Positions 35,701 through 44,090 of a stretch of DNA of 64,000 nt are shown here, in pieces; position 1 is the first letter of the stretch; every line of letters begins with the position of its first letter. A program made the translations under genes and the position numbers. The notes below the pieces were generated by a model. It saw nothing but the letters and a program-made list of their open reading frames with translations, made no database searches and was not told the DNA's origin. This DNA is from PMNU01 sp035479875 (GTDB lineage Bacteria; Patescibacteriota; Saccharimonadia; Saccharimonadales; UBA4665): assembly GCA_035479875.1 (NCBI GenBank), contig DATIIH010000001.1, positions 245,969-309,968 of the forward strand, written 5' to 3'.

Positions 35701-38700
35701 CCACCCTGGATAGTGGTGACGTTAGCGGTGGCGGCTATCGAACCAATAGTTACCGTGTTGGTGCCGGCCGGCGAGCCGTCGGCGATGTGCACGACCTTCG
35801 CACCCGTACCTGCAGTGTTGCCGGTGGCGATGTTGACTGTGTCAGTTATACCAGTGGCCGTAGCTGCGCCAGCAATGTTGACAGTGCTGCCGGCAGTGGT
35901 GGCGTTACCGAGGCTTACGGTCGATATACCCGCACCATTACCGATCAACACAGTTTGCGTGCCGCTCGATGAGCCGACCGTAATATTGCCTGTGCCGGCT
36001 GCTGCGCCAATAACAATCGTACCCGTGGTTTGCGGCGTAAGGCTGATCGCGGCGGTGCCATTACCACCCTGGATAGCAGTGGTGCTGGCAACGTTAGCGT
36101 TGGAGCCAATCGTGATGAGGTTCGTGCCCGTAGGTGTACCGTCGCCAATGTGAATGGTCTTGCCGCCGGCCGCAGAGGTGTTGCCCGTGCCAATGTTAAT
36201 GGTGTCTACGGCGGAAGAATCACCCGTAAAGAGGTTGAGGGAGCGGGCCGCGTCGGCTACCACGTTGCCCACGTCTACCTGCGTGACGCGGTCGTTGTTG
36301 GCCAGCTTAAGAGCCGCCGTACCATTACTACCAGCTGCACCAGACAAGATGTTTACTGCAATAGTGTTAGCAGTAGATTGACCACCACCGTTACCGATGT
36401 TTATTGTTTGGGTGTTAGTCGTACTGGGGTTAGCGCTACCTATGTTGATAATGTTGGTGGCGGTGGATTGGCCAAAGGTCATGGTGCCGGTTTGGGTAGT
36501 AGAACCCAGTGTGATGGTCTGGCCGGCGGTGGCTGTTCCTATATTAATAGCAGTGCCGCCCTGAATGCTGGTGGTGGTAGCGTTGCCGTTACCAAGCGTT
36601 ACCGTAGTAGCGTTGGTGTTACCAAGCAGCACGCTGCCCGCGCCAGCCGAGTCGATAGTTGCCGCGTTGGTGGTGCCAGCCGTAATCGTCACACCGCCGG
36701 TACCCTGCTCGGTTAAGACACCGGCGCTGCGGTAAATGTCGGCGTTGGCTATAGTACCGGTAAATGCTAAGCCGTTAGTGAGCGTGCCGAGAGTGTTGGT
36801 GATGTTAATACCATTGGTGGTGGTGCCGCCGGTGCCATTACGGTTGATAAGGAGTGCATTTGTTTGGCTGTTAGCGGTCGTGGTGGTATCAATCTCTACC
36901 GTGTCTGCGGTACTCGTGTTATTGGCCTGGCCGAAGAGCGCAGCTACAGCGGAAGTGCCGGAGGTGGCATTGACGGTGAGGCCGACGACGGTGTTGGCCG
37001 TTGGGCTAACGGTGTTGATCGTACCCGTTGGTACCTGCTGCAGGTAAGCACCAGAGGCTGGGTTAAGTGTGAGCGTACCAGAGGCGTCTGGGAAAGTGTA
37101 CGCACGGTTGCCCGAAAGGCCGGAGGTGTCGAGCTGGATCGTGCGGGCGTTGTTGATGTTGGCGACGGTAGTGATGCTTAGGTTATGCGCGTTAGCATCG
37201 CGCAACAACAAGGTACCCTGCGACGAGTTACCGATAGTTATCGATGAGTTGACGGTCAGGTTACCCGTAGTACCAAAACCGGATAAGAAGTTGCCGCTGC
37301 TATCTACGACGTCTAAGATATCCTTGCTCTGGCCGGAGGCCGCAGCTACCACTAAGCCCTTTTGGGCGGCAACGGTGTTGTTCACGAACAACTGCGCGAA
37401 GTTAGAGCTGGTGGAAATCAGAGACTGGTTAGCCGCACCGATCTCGACACGGTTGTTGAGAGTGTCGGCTGTGAGGACGCTAGCGCTGCCCGCGTTGTTC
37501 AAGATTTGGAAGGCAGCCGTGGAGTCATTTGCGTTTTGGAGGATAACCGGCGAGGTAATCACACCATTGAGCTGCAGCTTGCTGTCGGTAAACGGTTGTG
37601 CGTAAGCGTTGGCCGTCGATTCCAGCTGGACGCCGTCCAGGAAGAAGGTACGAGCTGCGCCGGGGGTGTCCGTCTCTTTCCAGTACAAGAACGATGGTGT
37701 ACCCGAGGTAGTAAACGTACAGTTAAAGCGTACCCAGCCAGTCATGGTGGCCGTAACTGACTGTGAGCTGAGCGATGGTACCGGCGTACAGCTCTGGTCA
37801 GAACCGTTGTTGTAACCAAAGGCTAAGTTGGTGGTAAAGTCGGTGCCAGCTGTCTGCTTTATCCAGAACGATAACTGGTATGTGCCAGTGTTAAAGGTTG
37901 AGGGTGTGTACTTGACGCCATCGGTGTTACCCGTTGAGGTCAAAGCGACCTTCAGAGACGCAGCGCCAATGTACTGCTGCGTGGTGTCACGGGCGACCGT
38001 ACCGGTGCTGGTACCCTTCAATGCCCAGCCCGGTGATCCGAGGGTAACAGTACCCTCAAAGCTACCGTTGCCGTTGTCGATGAGCGTGTTGAGCGGTGTA
38101 GTGTCGGCCAGCAGAACATTCGAGCCCAGTGCATTTTGGATACGGAAAGCGGTGGCAGCATTAGTAGCATCCTGGAACAACGCGGTGCCGTTGGCGGTGA
38201 ACGATTTGTTAGTCGCTACGGTGGTGTTACCACTTAAGCTAATGGTGTTACCAGCAACCGTGGTGGCGCTGCCGCTGTTACCCACAGCCACGGTCGCTGC
38301 ATTCGTAGCGCCGATGTTTACCGTGCCGCTCGAGGATGTGTTGTCGTCAAGCGAGATCGTCTTACCGCTGGCTGCAGTGACGGTTACGCCGTTCGTACCA
38401 AACAGGGTGAGAGCGTTACTTCCGGTGTTGGCGATGTCTTGTACGGTAGTACCGGTGAACTGGATGCCATCGCCGGTGGCAGTACCGCTCAACAGAATGC
38501 CAGTAACGAGCGAACCGCTACTACTCTGATTAATGTTAATGCCATTAGTAAGAGTACCGTTGGCCACCGCAATGTTTATCCCGTTGGTGGTTGTGCCGCT
38601 AGCGGTATTGCGATTAATAAGGATAGCGTTCGTACCCGTGCCGCTGCCGTTCGTGAGGTTAATAGTCTGGGCAGAAGTGCCGGTTGCGGCAACCGTTTGT

Positions 38701-41700
38701 GTGAGCGTAGCGTTGTTGCCAACGTCGAAGACGTCGCTGCTGTTGGCCTGCAGCTGTAAGAAGTTGCCGGGCTGAGCGGTAGACGTGACGTTGACCTTTA
38801 CAGAGTTAACAGTCGTGGTGCCGGTATTAGTGCCCGTAGTGTCAATAATTATACCCTCAATCTTGTTGCCGCTCAGCCCAGAGGTGTCACTCACTACAAT
38901 CTTCTGGCTCTGTAAGTCGAAGTTGCCTACGGTGTTGGAGTTGTCCAAGGTCTGGGCGTTGTATGTGTTCAGGATGATAGCCGCGCCGGCAGTACTGGTG
39001 GTTGCCTGACCGATACAGAAGCGGCCGGCACCGGCGCCGTTACACAAACCGCCGACGCCGGTGCTACCCAGGCTGACGCGACTTGGGCCAGACTGCACGG
39101 TAAGCAATTGTCCACCGCCGTTGGCGTCGACTTCGAAGACACTATCGCCAGGCGAAGCAGCGCCGACTACCAAGAGGCCAATACCGCCACCGGCACCGGC
39201 TGCCACCTGGGTGATCTTAGCAGCAGGTACGGTGGTACCAGTACCAATGATGTTGAAGTTAGCAGTTTGAGGTGTGGCGGATTGGTTCTGGATGTAGCCT
39301 GTTCCAGCGGTGGCAGGAGCAAAGTTAGCACAGTTAGTTGGGGAAGTTGCAGCGCTGGTACAAACGGTGCCGGTTTCGGCTGGGAATGTAATCGTCTTGT
39401 TACCTGATGGAGCCGTGAATGCCAAAGTCGTGGTGTTGCCGCCGGTGCCGACAACTATCGATGTACTGTTGCCACCTAAGATGGAGGTGGTCTGGGTGCC
39501 CAAACCTAGGCTTAGACCGCCAGCGCCCTGCACGGTAAGAAGTCCAGCCGTAGTCGAGAAAGTCGAAGCCGCACCGGCAGTAATAGTTACTGCACCCTTG
39601 GCCTGTACCGTAGTGACGCCACCCGTAGCCGAGCTGCCTGAACCGATAGTGACGTTGGTGGTGCTGCCAGCCGTGTTGTTATTACCAACATTGATAGTCT
39701 GGGTGCCCGAGTTTTGAGTCGTGCTGCCGAGGCTAATGGTGGTAGCGTTGCTGCCACCAATGGTGATGCTGCCGTTAGAGGCGAACGCCGAGCCAGTTCC
39801 CGCGTCGATGAATACCGAACCGCCATTGCGCGTGCCGCTCGCACCGGTGGCATTGCCACCTTGCAGGTTAACGTTGCCACCAGTCACATTCGTAGTGCCA
39901 GAAGCATCGCCGCCGTTGAGGCTTAAGGCCGGGCCGTTGCTCGATGCGCCAGATGAAGTGCCAGGCTGTAAAGTTATCGCCGTAGCCGTGCTCGCACCAA
40001 CTGTAGTAATATCACGCGTTTGGGCACCGGCCAAAGTTACTACACCGGCGGTCGAGACGTTAAAGTTAGTGGTAGCGATGGCAATCGTACTGCCACTCTG
40101 CAAGCTCAGCGCGCCGGCCGCGCCGTTACCAATACTCACCGTGCCCGTTGAAGTGCCTGTGTTTATGCTGGTGTTAAGGTTTACCGATGCGTTTAGCGAA
40201 AGCGTACCGTTGAGCGCCGTAGTTGAGGTTGCAGTGTTGCTACCAATCGTTACAGCGTCAGTGCCGCTACCCGTGGCCCCTGCACCTATATTAATAGTCT
40301 GAGTGTTGGCGGTGAGGTTAGCGTTTCCTATAGCAATTGTGTTGGTAGCCGTAGACTGACCGATGGTGGTGAGGCCAGTTTGGGTAGTCAGGCCAAGCGT
40401 GATCGTCTGGGCTGCAGCACCAGTGGTACCGATGTTAATAGCCGTGCCACCAAAGATGTTGGTCGTAGTGGAACTACCATTGCCTACGTTGATCGTTGCA
40501 GCATTGGCAGCACCGATGCTGACGGTGCCCGTACCAGCAGTGTTGTCATCAATAGAGATCGTCTTGCCGCTGGCTGCAGTAACCGTCACACCGTTGGCGC
40601 CAAAGAGTGTTAAGGCGTTGCTACCAGTGTTGGCGATGTCCTGCACTGTTGTACCCGTAAACTGGATGCCATCGCCGCCCAAAGTACCGTTAAACAGCAC
40701 GCCGGTTGTGAGCGTGCCACCAGTCTGGTTAATGCTAATAGCGTTGGTGAGCGTGCCTGCGGTGTTGGTAACGTTAATACCGTTGGTGGTGGTACCGCCT
40801 GCCCCGTTGCGGTTAAAGATCAGGCCGTTCGTCTGGGTGCCGGCGGTGTTAGTAGTGTTGATCTGAACAGTGTCAGCCGGACTGGTGTTGTTGGCTTGGT
40901 TGAATACAGCTGCAACGGCCGAGGTGCCGCTGGTGGCGTTGACAGTGAGGCCGATCACCGTATTAGCTGTCGGGGTAATGGTGTTGATCGTGCCCGTTGG
41001 CACCTGTTGGATGTACGAGCCCGATGCCGGCGTCAATTGCACCGTACCACTGGCCGCCGGGAACGTGATGGTGTTGGCGCCCGACGGAGTCGTAAAGTTA
41101 AGCGTGGTAGTGTTGCCGCCGCTGCCGACTACAAAGGTTGAGCTGTTGCCACCCAGGATGGTTGTAGTCTGCGAGGCCACGCCCAGGCTCAAACCGCCGG
41201 CGCCTTGGATGGTCAGGAGGCCGGCCGTAGTCGAGAACGTTGAAGCGGCGCCCGCCGTGATTGTTACTGCGCCCTTGGCTTGCACCGTGGTGGTGCCACC
41301 AGTAGCCGACGAGCCCGAGCCGACGGTCACGTTAGTGGTGCTGCCGGCCGTGTTGTTATTGCCGACGTTGATCGTCTGCGTGCCCGAGTTCTGCGTAGTG
41401 CTACCGAGACTGACAGTCGTAGCATTGCTACCGCCAATTGTGATGCTGCCGTTACTAGCAAAAGCCGAACCGGTACCAGAATCAATAAACACTGAACCAC
41501 CATTACGTGTGCCACTACCGCCGGTGGCGTTGCCGCCCTGCAGGTTGACGTTGCCACCTGTTACGCTGGTGGTGCCGGACGCGTTGCCGCCGTTGAGGTT
41601 CAAAGCCGGACCGTTGCTCGATGCGCCACTGGAGGTTCCCGGTTGGAGCGTTATCGCGTTAGCTGTCGCCGCACCCGCGGTAGTAATGTCAACCGCTTGC

Positions 41701-43169
41701 GCGCCAGCTAGTGTTACCACGCCCGCCGTCGACAAGTTAAAGTTACTAGTCGTAACGGCCAGCGTGGTGCTGCTCTGCAAGCTCAATGCGCCCGCCACGC
41801 TGTTACCAATGCTCACGCTGCCAGTCGAGGTGCCCGTGTTTATACTCGTGTTGTTGTTCGAGGAAGCGTTAAGCTGAACGGCTCCGCCCGCAGCGGTGAG
41901 CGCACCAGTTACAGTGGTTGTAGTAGCGCTGTTACCAATCTGGACGGTGGTGGCGTGGGTGTTACCCAGGTTAATCGTGCCATTTCCAGCTGAGTCGAGC
42001 GTTACAGCCGTAGTTGTGCCAGCCGTGATTGTCACGCCACCAGCTCCTTGCAAACTCAAGATACCGCTCGCTCGGTTGATGTCGGTACCGATCGTGCCGC
42101 TAAAGCTCACGCCATTGGTGAGCGTACCGGCCGTGTTGGTGATGTTGATTCCGTTGGTGGTGGTGCCACTGGCGCCGTTGCGGTTCACAAACAAGCCGTT
42201 GGTTTGAGTACCGATCGTGTTCGTGAGGTTCACATCTGCGCCGTCGCCGGTGCTGCTGCTAGTAATGTTCGTGGCGGTGGAGGCGTTTGCCTGCACCACG
42301 CTCAACGAGTTGTTGGCCGTAACGTTGCCGGCATTGTCGATCTTGAAGAACGTCGTCGTACCGGGAGAGTCCTGGATAGACAACAGGTCTTCGCCCGCAC
42401 CCGGCGTGCTGCCGCCGCGCAATTGTAACACCGGCTTAGTGCCGCTCGCGATACCTTGGATCAGAGCCGTTGGGTTGCCCGTGTTATTGCCGATGATGTT
42501 GAAGTTAGCGGTCTGCTGCGTGAGGCTGTTTTGGATAAAGCTGCCAGAGCTGCCAGTTACGAACCCACAAGCGCTGTCGTTCTGGTAACAAACGTTAGCC
42601 GTGCTGCTGCCTGGGTCCGGCAAAGTGATTTGGGTGGCCTGGCCAAAGCTGCTGGCAAAGCCGAGTGATGCGGTGTTGCTGCCGCTGCCGCCGGTAAGCG
42701 ACAAGGCCGTAGGCACTGCAGTCAGGCCGAGGCGTGGCGTCATTTCGCCGTCCCAGCTAGGGCTGCCACCAGTGCCGCCGATGTTCATGGTTATCCAAAG
42801 TGGTTGGCCCCACGGAATGGGCGTACTGGCCGCGCTAAACGGATTGTTCGTGCCTAGGCTGGCCGTTAGGTAGCCATTGGCGACCCGAATCGAGGTGCTG
42901 CCGCCAACGAGCCAATCTTCTGTCCAGTTGGCTGTACCGCCACTGCTAGCTGTATAAATTTTAAACTCAACGTTGTAGTTGCCGTCGGGAGCGATTGCGC
43001 CGGAAGTGTTTTCGAGTCGGGCCTGGAAATTGATGGTCGGGTCGGCGGCTGCGACGGGCTTTGTTGGCAAGTAGGCCAGTACCCCTGTCAAAAGCGCAAC
43101 GAAAGAGAGCAAAACCGTAACAAACGGTTTCCACACCAACAGGGGGCTCTTTTGCGTTTTTGATCGCAT
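32766..43169 (-). CDS. Giant secreted repeat surface protein, ~3467 aa
   Basis: A signal peptide (1-42) ends PVAAAD, followed by the INFQARLENTSG domain with DGNYNVEFKIYTA, a module common at the N-terminus of CPR surface proteins. Thousands of residues of Gly/Thr/Asn/Ser-rich repeats follow (NTQTINIGNG, GTTTNGINITNT), probably a beta-solenoid rod. A CBM-like module at 37618-38092, two more jelly-roll-like modules at 33490-34465, and a unique C-terminal domain lie among or after them. ATG 43169 is chosen because the signal peptide begins there; the frame extends 17 codons upstream to a GTG. No LPXTG motif. Adhesin or host-contact fibre is the likeliest role (inference). Confidence 0.85.
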   Translation of the reverse strand: MRSKTQKSPLLVWKPFVTVLLSFVALLTGVLAYLPTKPVAAADPTINFQARLENTSGAIAPDGNYNVEFKIYTASSGGTANWTEDWLVGGSTSIRVANGYLTASLGTNNPFSAASTPIPWGQPLWITMNIGGTGGSPSWDGEMTPRLGLTAVPTALSLTGGSGSNTASLGFASSFGQATQITLPDPGSSTANVCYQNDSACGFVTGSSGSFIQNSLTQQTANFNIIGNNTGNPTALIQGIASGTKPVLQLRGGSTPGAGEDLLSIQDSPGTTTFFKIDNAGNVTANNSLSVVQANASTATNITSSSTGDGADVNLTNTIGTQTNGLFVNRNGASGTTTNGINITNTAGTLTNGVSFSGTIGTDINRASGILSLQGAGGVTITAGTTTAVTLDSAGNGTINLGNTHATTVQIGNSATTTTVTGALTAAGGAVQLNASSNNNTSINTGTSTGSVSIGNSVAGALSLQSSTTLAVTTSNFNLSTAGVVTLAGAQAVDITTAGAATANAITLQPGTSSGASSNGPALNLNGGNASGTTSVTGGNVNLQGGNATGGSGTRNGGSVFIDSGTGSAFASNGSITIGGSNATTVSLGSTTQNSGTQTINVGNNNTAGSTTNVTVGSGSSATGGTTTVQAKGAVTITAGAASTFSTTAGLLTIQGAGGLSLGVASQTTTILGGNSSTFVVGSGGNTTTLNFTTPSGANTITFPAASGTVQLTPASGSYIQQVPTGTINTITPTANTVIGLTVNATSGTSAVAAVFNQANNTSPADTVQINTTNTAGTQTNGLIFNRNGAGGTTTNGINVTNTAGTLTNAISINQTGGTLTTGVLFNGTLGGDGIQFTGTTVQDIANTGSNALTLFGANGVTVTAASGKTISIDDNTAGTGTVSIGAANAATINVGNGSSTTTNIFGGTAINIGTTGAAAQTITLGLTTQTGLTTIGQSTATNTIAIGNANLTANTQTINIGAGATGSGTDAVTIGSNTATSTTALNGTLSLNASVNLNTSINTGTSTGTVSIGNGAAGALSLQSGSTIAIATTNFNVSTAGVVTLAGAQTRDITTVGASTATAITLQPGTSSGASSNGPALSLNGGDASGTTNVTGGNVNLQGGNATGASGTRNGGSVFIDAGTGSAFASNGSITIGGSNATTISLGSTTQNSGTQTINVGNNNTAGSTTNVTIGSGSSATGGVTTVQAKGAVTITAGAASTFSTTAGLLTVQGAGGLSLGLGTQTTSILGGNSTSIVVGTGGNTTTLAFTAPSGNKTITFPAETGTVCTSAATSPTNCANFAPATAGTGYIQNQSATPQTANFNIIGTGTTVPAAKITQVAAGAGGGIGLLVVGAASPGDSVFEVDANGGGQLLTVQSGPSRVSLGSTGVGGLCNGAGAGRFCIGQATTSTAGAAIILNTYNAQTLDNSNTVGNFDLQSQKIVVSDTSGLSGNKIEGIIIDTTGTNTGTTTVNSVKVNVTSTAQPGNFLQLQANSSDVFDVGNNATLTQTVAATGTSAQTINLTNGSGTGTNAILINRNTASGTTTNGINIAVANGTLTNGININQSSSGSLVTGILLSGTATGDGIQFTGTTVQDIANTGSNALTLFGTNGVTVTAASGKTISLDDNTSSSGTVNIGATNAATVAVGNSGSATTVAGNTISLSGNTTVATNKSFTANGTALFQDATNAATAFRIQNALGSNVLLADTTPLNTLIDNGNGSFEGTVTLGSPGWALKGTSTGTVARDTTQQYIGAASLKVALTSTGNTDGVKYTPSTFNTGTYQLSFWIKQTAGTDFTTNLAFGYNNGSDQSCTPVPSLSSQSVTATMTGWVRFNCTFTTSGTPSFLYWKETDTPGAARTFFLDGVQLESTANAYAQPFTDSKLQLNGVITSPVILQNANDSTAAFQILNNAGSASVLTADTLNNRVEIGAANQSLISTSSNFAQLFVNNTVAAQKGLVVAAASGQSKDILDVVDSSGNFLSGFGTTGNLTVNSSITIGNSSQGTLLLRDANAHNLSITTVANINNARTIQLDTSGLSGNRAYTFPDASGTLTLNPASGAYLQQVPTGTINTVSPTANTVVGLTVNATSGTSAVAALFGQANNTSTADTVEIDTTTTANSQTNALLINRNGTGGTTTNGINITNTLGTLTNGLAFTGTIANADIYRSAGVLTEQGTGGVTITAGTTNAATIDSAGAGSVLLGNTNATTVTLGNGNATTTSIQGGTAINIGTATAGQTITLGSTTQTGTMTFGQSTATNIINIGSANPSTTNTQTINIGNGGGQSTANTIAVNILSGAAGSNGTAALKLANNDRVTQVDVGNVVADAARSLNLFTGDSSAVDTINIGTGNTSAAGGKTIHIGDGTPTGTNLITIGSNANVASTTAIQGGNGTAAISLTPQTTGTIVIGAAAGTGNITVGSSSGTQTVLIGNGAGISTVSLGNATTAGSTVNIAGAATATGITDTVNIATGNTAGTGAKVVHIADGSPAGTNTVTIGSIAATANVTTIQGGNGATAINLAAAASGNINIGTNAVTGKVVNIGSVSNTANASTINIATTTDNTTAQAVTIGSAANNTGNITVIQGGSNITQAIQLVPHAAGGILIGAAVGTGTITIGQSTATNTISIGAGATSNNFVQTIDIGNGADTSTGKAVVTVGNINNASSLTLQAGTGNIAFNTGGVVRATFDNANSLYLGNGVTAAAPSDFTLQGSGSATTAVRGGAVAIQGGSATVGNANGGNITLSGGGGLGTGISGIVIINQPTLATAGSQSCGSNCTVTQASVDGYGAVIINATAASLTATLPDPGNATAGRLVYVTAANGSNDFTLSVNGGGTGNQIAMRQNTTATMIWNGSDWTAAGASSSTTLQAAYNNTLTSAGGAELLVSNGANANGLTIRDDSSNPINGTLLEVQSATAATLFSVSDNVTDYASDGGAETAGASSSTFPASTWAAIGSGPTVSRYTTAGNNIASGAASVSTVTNTTANTGVADTLSTTLTANQFYNVSFAVRLATGGTFTDLEVDFSKDGTNTSSVACASAQTVKTSAWTKVNCTFAASSSGITSSNAILIRQTSGVAHTFYVDNFSITLAGDHNYATDSGVDDNTNFAANWGSSVGLGTVSVTRNTLDGNDASDSASADVTAGAANAGLRNKLSINPLTSTLYRVSVYAKLSTGAAFTDFKVRYSRDAGTNFVDCVDYNTQTVVTTGWTQITCYITTDSTAPSGSGPYVYFVEAASNVRKYLVDTFSMTISGGTTPDVQIGGGVNGGPVTLFTLDRSASAPIAANNDAFLGSMYYDTTLGKLQCYESDGWGACGSSPDNIITISPEYTNAVLHGTGVGTLTSDICSDFLDINDATHGTPVCGTNETFNFYRWTSPQATAQTYSVYVTYQLPSTFKSFTSGSTSLMGLTDSANSTVAYSVYKNHTGSALALCGSATVSTGVQTSWQVKTATGTADPSTCGFVGGDSIIFKIDVTASSNANAYVSNLNFTFSNK
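33490..34465 (-). other. Two adjacent CBM/jelly-roll-like modules near the C-terminus
   Basis: 33975-34465 and 33490-33972 each encode ~160 residues with a D..GAE or DSGVDDN start, strands with W.K(V/I).C.F or W.QITCYI, and a final YVDNFSIT or LVDTFSMT strand. These are non-repetitive compared with the surrounding array and look like glycan-binding beta sandwiches. Confidence 0.5.
36427..36473. repeat. 47-bp block identical to 13348-13394
   Basis: Counterpart of the block in the 3322-aa gene. A second shared exact stretch of 38 bp is 38395-38432 versus 13630-13667. Confidence 0.8.
37618..38092 (-). other. CBM-like jelly-roll segment in the 3467-aa protein
   Basis: Runs from LIDNGNGSFEG to ARTFFLDGVQLES and is closely similar to 15110-15590 in the 3322-aa gene, including the NNGSD.SCTP and MTGWVRF blocks. 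Confidence 0.55.
38510..41860 (-). repeat. Tandem duplication, period 1677 bp (559 codons)
   Basis: The block NTSINTGTSTG...LTLAGAQ...GGNVNLQGGNATG...TTVQAKGAVTITAG is encoded at ~41080-41860 and again at ~39400-40180. The segment encoding GTSSGASSNGPAL aligns at 41611 and 39934, fixing the offset at 1677 bp, an exact number of codons. Confidence 0.8.
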
Positions 43170-43220
43170 GTTTATGTTGATTTTGAAGGTTTTATTAGTT
43201 ATTTGTTTTCCAGCTACCAC

Positions 43221-43431
43221 TTGGATAGACTTTGGATCACCCTATCATTATCCGGTTAACAGCGTAGACTCTACAAGAATAAAACGAGTACCGCACAGAG
43301 TAATTCCAAAACACCAATCGTGCCGTTAGTCTACACGCTTCTAATGTTTATATAACAACGTTCAAAACATAACCCCTATTGACAAGGTTTTACTACTGTT
43401 TTTGCGGGCATCTCTACGCCCATTTTCAATG
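43221..43431. other. AT-rich intergenic region upstream of the 3467-aa gene
   Basis: About 210 bases with no gene. It holds a small palindrome GTAGACTCTAC (43264-43274, one central mismatch) and should contain the promoter of the giant gene; a GATAAT near 43247-43252 with a TTGTAG 18 bp upstream on the minus strand is a weak candidate. Confidence 0.35.
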
Positions 43432-43463
43432 TAAAAAAAACAGCGGCAGTTTTTTTGCCGCTG
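43432..43463 (-). terminator. Terminator after rplU
   Basis: On the minus strand: CAGCGGCA, 7-nt A-rich loop, TGCCGCTG, then eight T. Stem positions 43456-43463 with 43441-43448. Confidence 0.9.
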
Positions 43464-43465
43464 AT

Positions 43466-43474
43466 TTATCCACA
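43466..43474 (+). promoter_or_regulatory. Solitary consensus DnaA box
   Basis: TTATCCACA exactly matches the DnaA box. It stands alone between the rplU terminator and stop codon, so an origin is not implied; it could be a titration or chance site. Confidence 0.4.
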
Positions 43475-43490
43475 GGCGCTGTTCGTTTTA

Positions 43491-43799
43491 TCAGGTGATT
43501 TTGGTGATTTTAATCGTGGTCTGATGTTGTCTGTGACCGTGCACCTTGTGTACTCGTTTTTTTGCCTTATAACGAATAGCCGTAACTTTGTCGGCTTGGA
43601 CGTCTTCGGCCACGATTTCGGCTGTTACTTTAGCCTTTTCAACCACTGGCGCGCCAACGCTCACGCTGTCGCCATCAATCACCAGCAGCGGCTCAAAGCT
43701 CGCGCTTTTGCCTTCGGCGTGCAATAACTCAACCTGCAAGGTCTCGCCTTCGCTCACCAAATATTGCTTACCGCCGGTTGCAATCACTGCTTTTTTCAT
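43491..43799 (-). CDS. rplU: 50S ribosomal protein L21
   Basis: 102 residues of normal L21 length. It begins MKKAVIATGGKQYLVSEGETLQVE and ends with RYKAKKRVHKVHGHRQHQT, the conserved RNA-binding tail. Start placed at ATG 43799 after AGGAAGAG; the open frame extends 11 codons further. rpmA (L27), which normally follows rplU, is not here: a strong terminator follows instead. Confidence 0.97.
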   Translation of the reverse strand: MKKAVIATGGKQYLVSEGETLQVELLHAEGKSASFEPLLVIDGDSVSVGAPVVEKAKVTAEIVAEDVQADKVTAIRYKAKKRVHKVHGHRQHQTTIKITKIT

Positions 43800-43835
43800 A
43801 ATCTTTGCTCTTCCTGAGAATTTAACTACCATCAG

Positions 43836-43864
43836 ATAGTAGCAGATTTACCCCCATCTGTAAA
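43836..43864 (-). promoter_or_regulatory. rplU promoter
   Basis: TTTACA (43864-43859), 17-bp spacer, TACTAT (43841-43836). Predicted leader ~30 nt including the Shine-Dalgarno. Confidence 0.55.
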
Positions 43865-43890
43865 GTGTTAGCCCCTACGCCCACGAAGAC

Positions 43891-43972
43891 GGGCGAGGGT
43901 CGCTCACCACCGCTGACGTCCTCCTGGCTGCGCGACGTGCGGAGTGTCATCGGCAGCGAGCGACCCTCGCCC
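43891..43972. repeat. Intergenic hairpin I (15-bp arms)
   Basis: Perfect arms at 43891-43905 and 43958-43972, enclosing 52 bp. On the minus strand the interior contains a CCGCACG...AGGAGGACGT core related to the loop of hairpin II. No open frame of note. Confidence 0.7.
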
Positions 43973-43992
43973 TCTGCCTGAGGAAACGCTCA

Positions 43993-44073
43993 GCAGCTGG
44001 CGAGTCAGGGCCAGGAACACTCCGCACGAACGAAGTGAGCTCAGGACGTTCCTGGTGCTGACTCGCCAGCTGC
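43993..44073. repeat. Intergenic hairpin II (26-bp imperfect stem)
   Basis: Arms 43993-44008 with 44058-44073 (16 bp perfect), then a 2-nt mismatch, then 44011-44018 with 44048-44055 (8 bp). The 29-nt loop contains CCGCACGAACGAAGTGAGCT. Hairpins I and II together occupy most of the ~290-bp gap between rplU and the next gene. Confidence 0.75.
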
Positions 44074-44090
44074 GTCTCTACGAATAGGCG

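Noticed and set aside
34912..36153. Long plus-strand open frames across the giant genes (also 16882-17763, 17881-18714, 19486-20727, 40870-41877)
   Set aside because: They are antisense to the repeats, rich in Pro/Val/Leu because GGN/ACN/GTN codons read backwards give such residues, and lack ribosome binding sites and domain features.
43170..43220. Extension of the 3467-aa protein to GTG 43220
   Set aside because: It would put 17 polar residues before a normal signal peptide, and GTG 43220 has no ribosome binding site.
43221..44090. tRNA or other stable RNA gene in the two largest gaps
   Set aside because: No cloverleaf with TTCRANY loop or CCA end could be read; hairpins I and II do not match a known stable RNA by eye.
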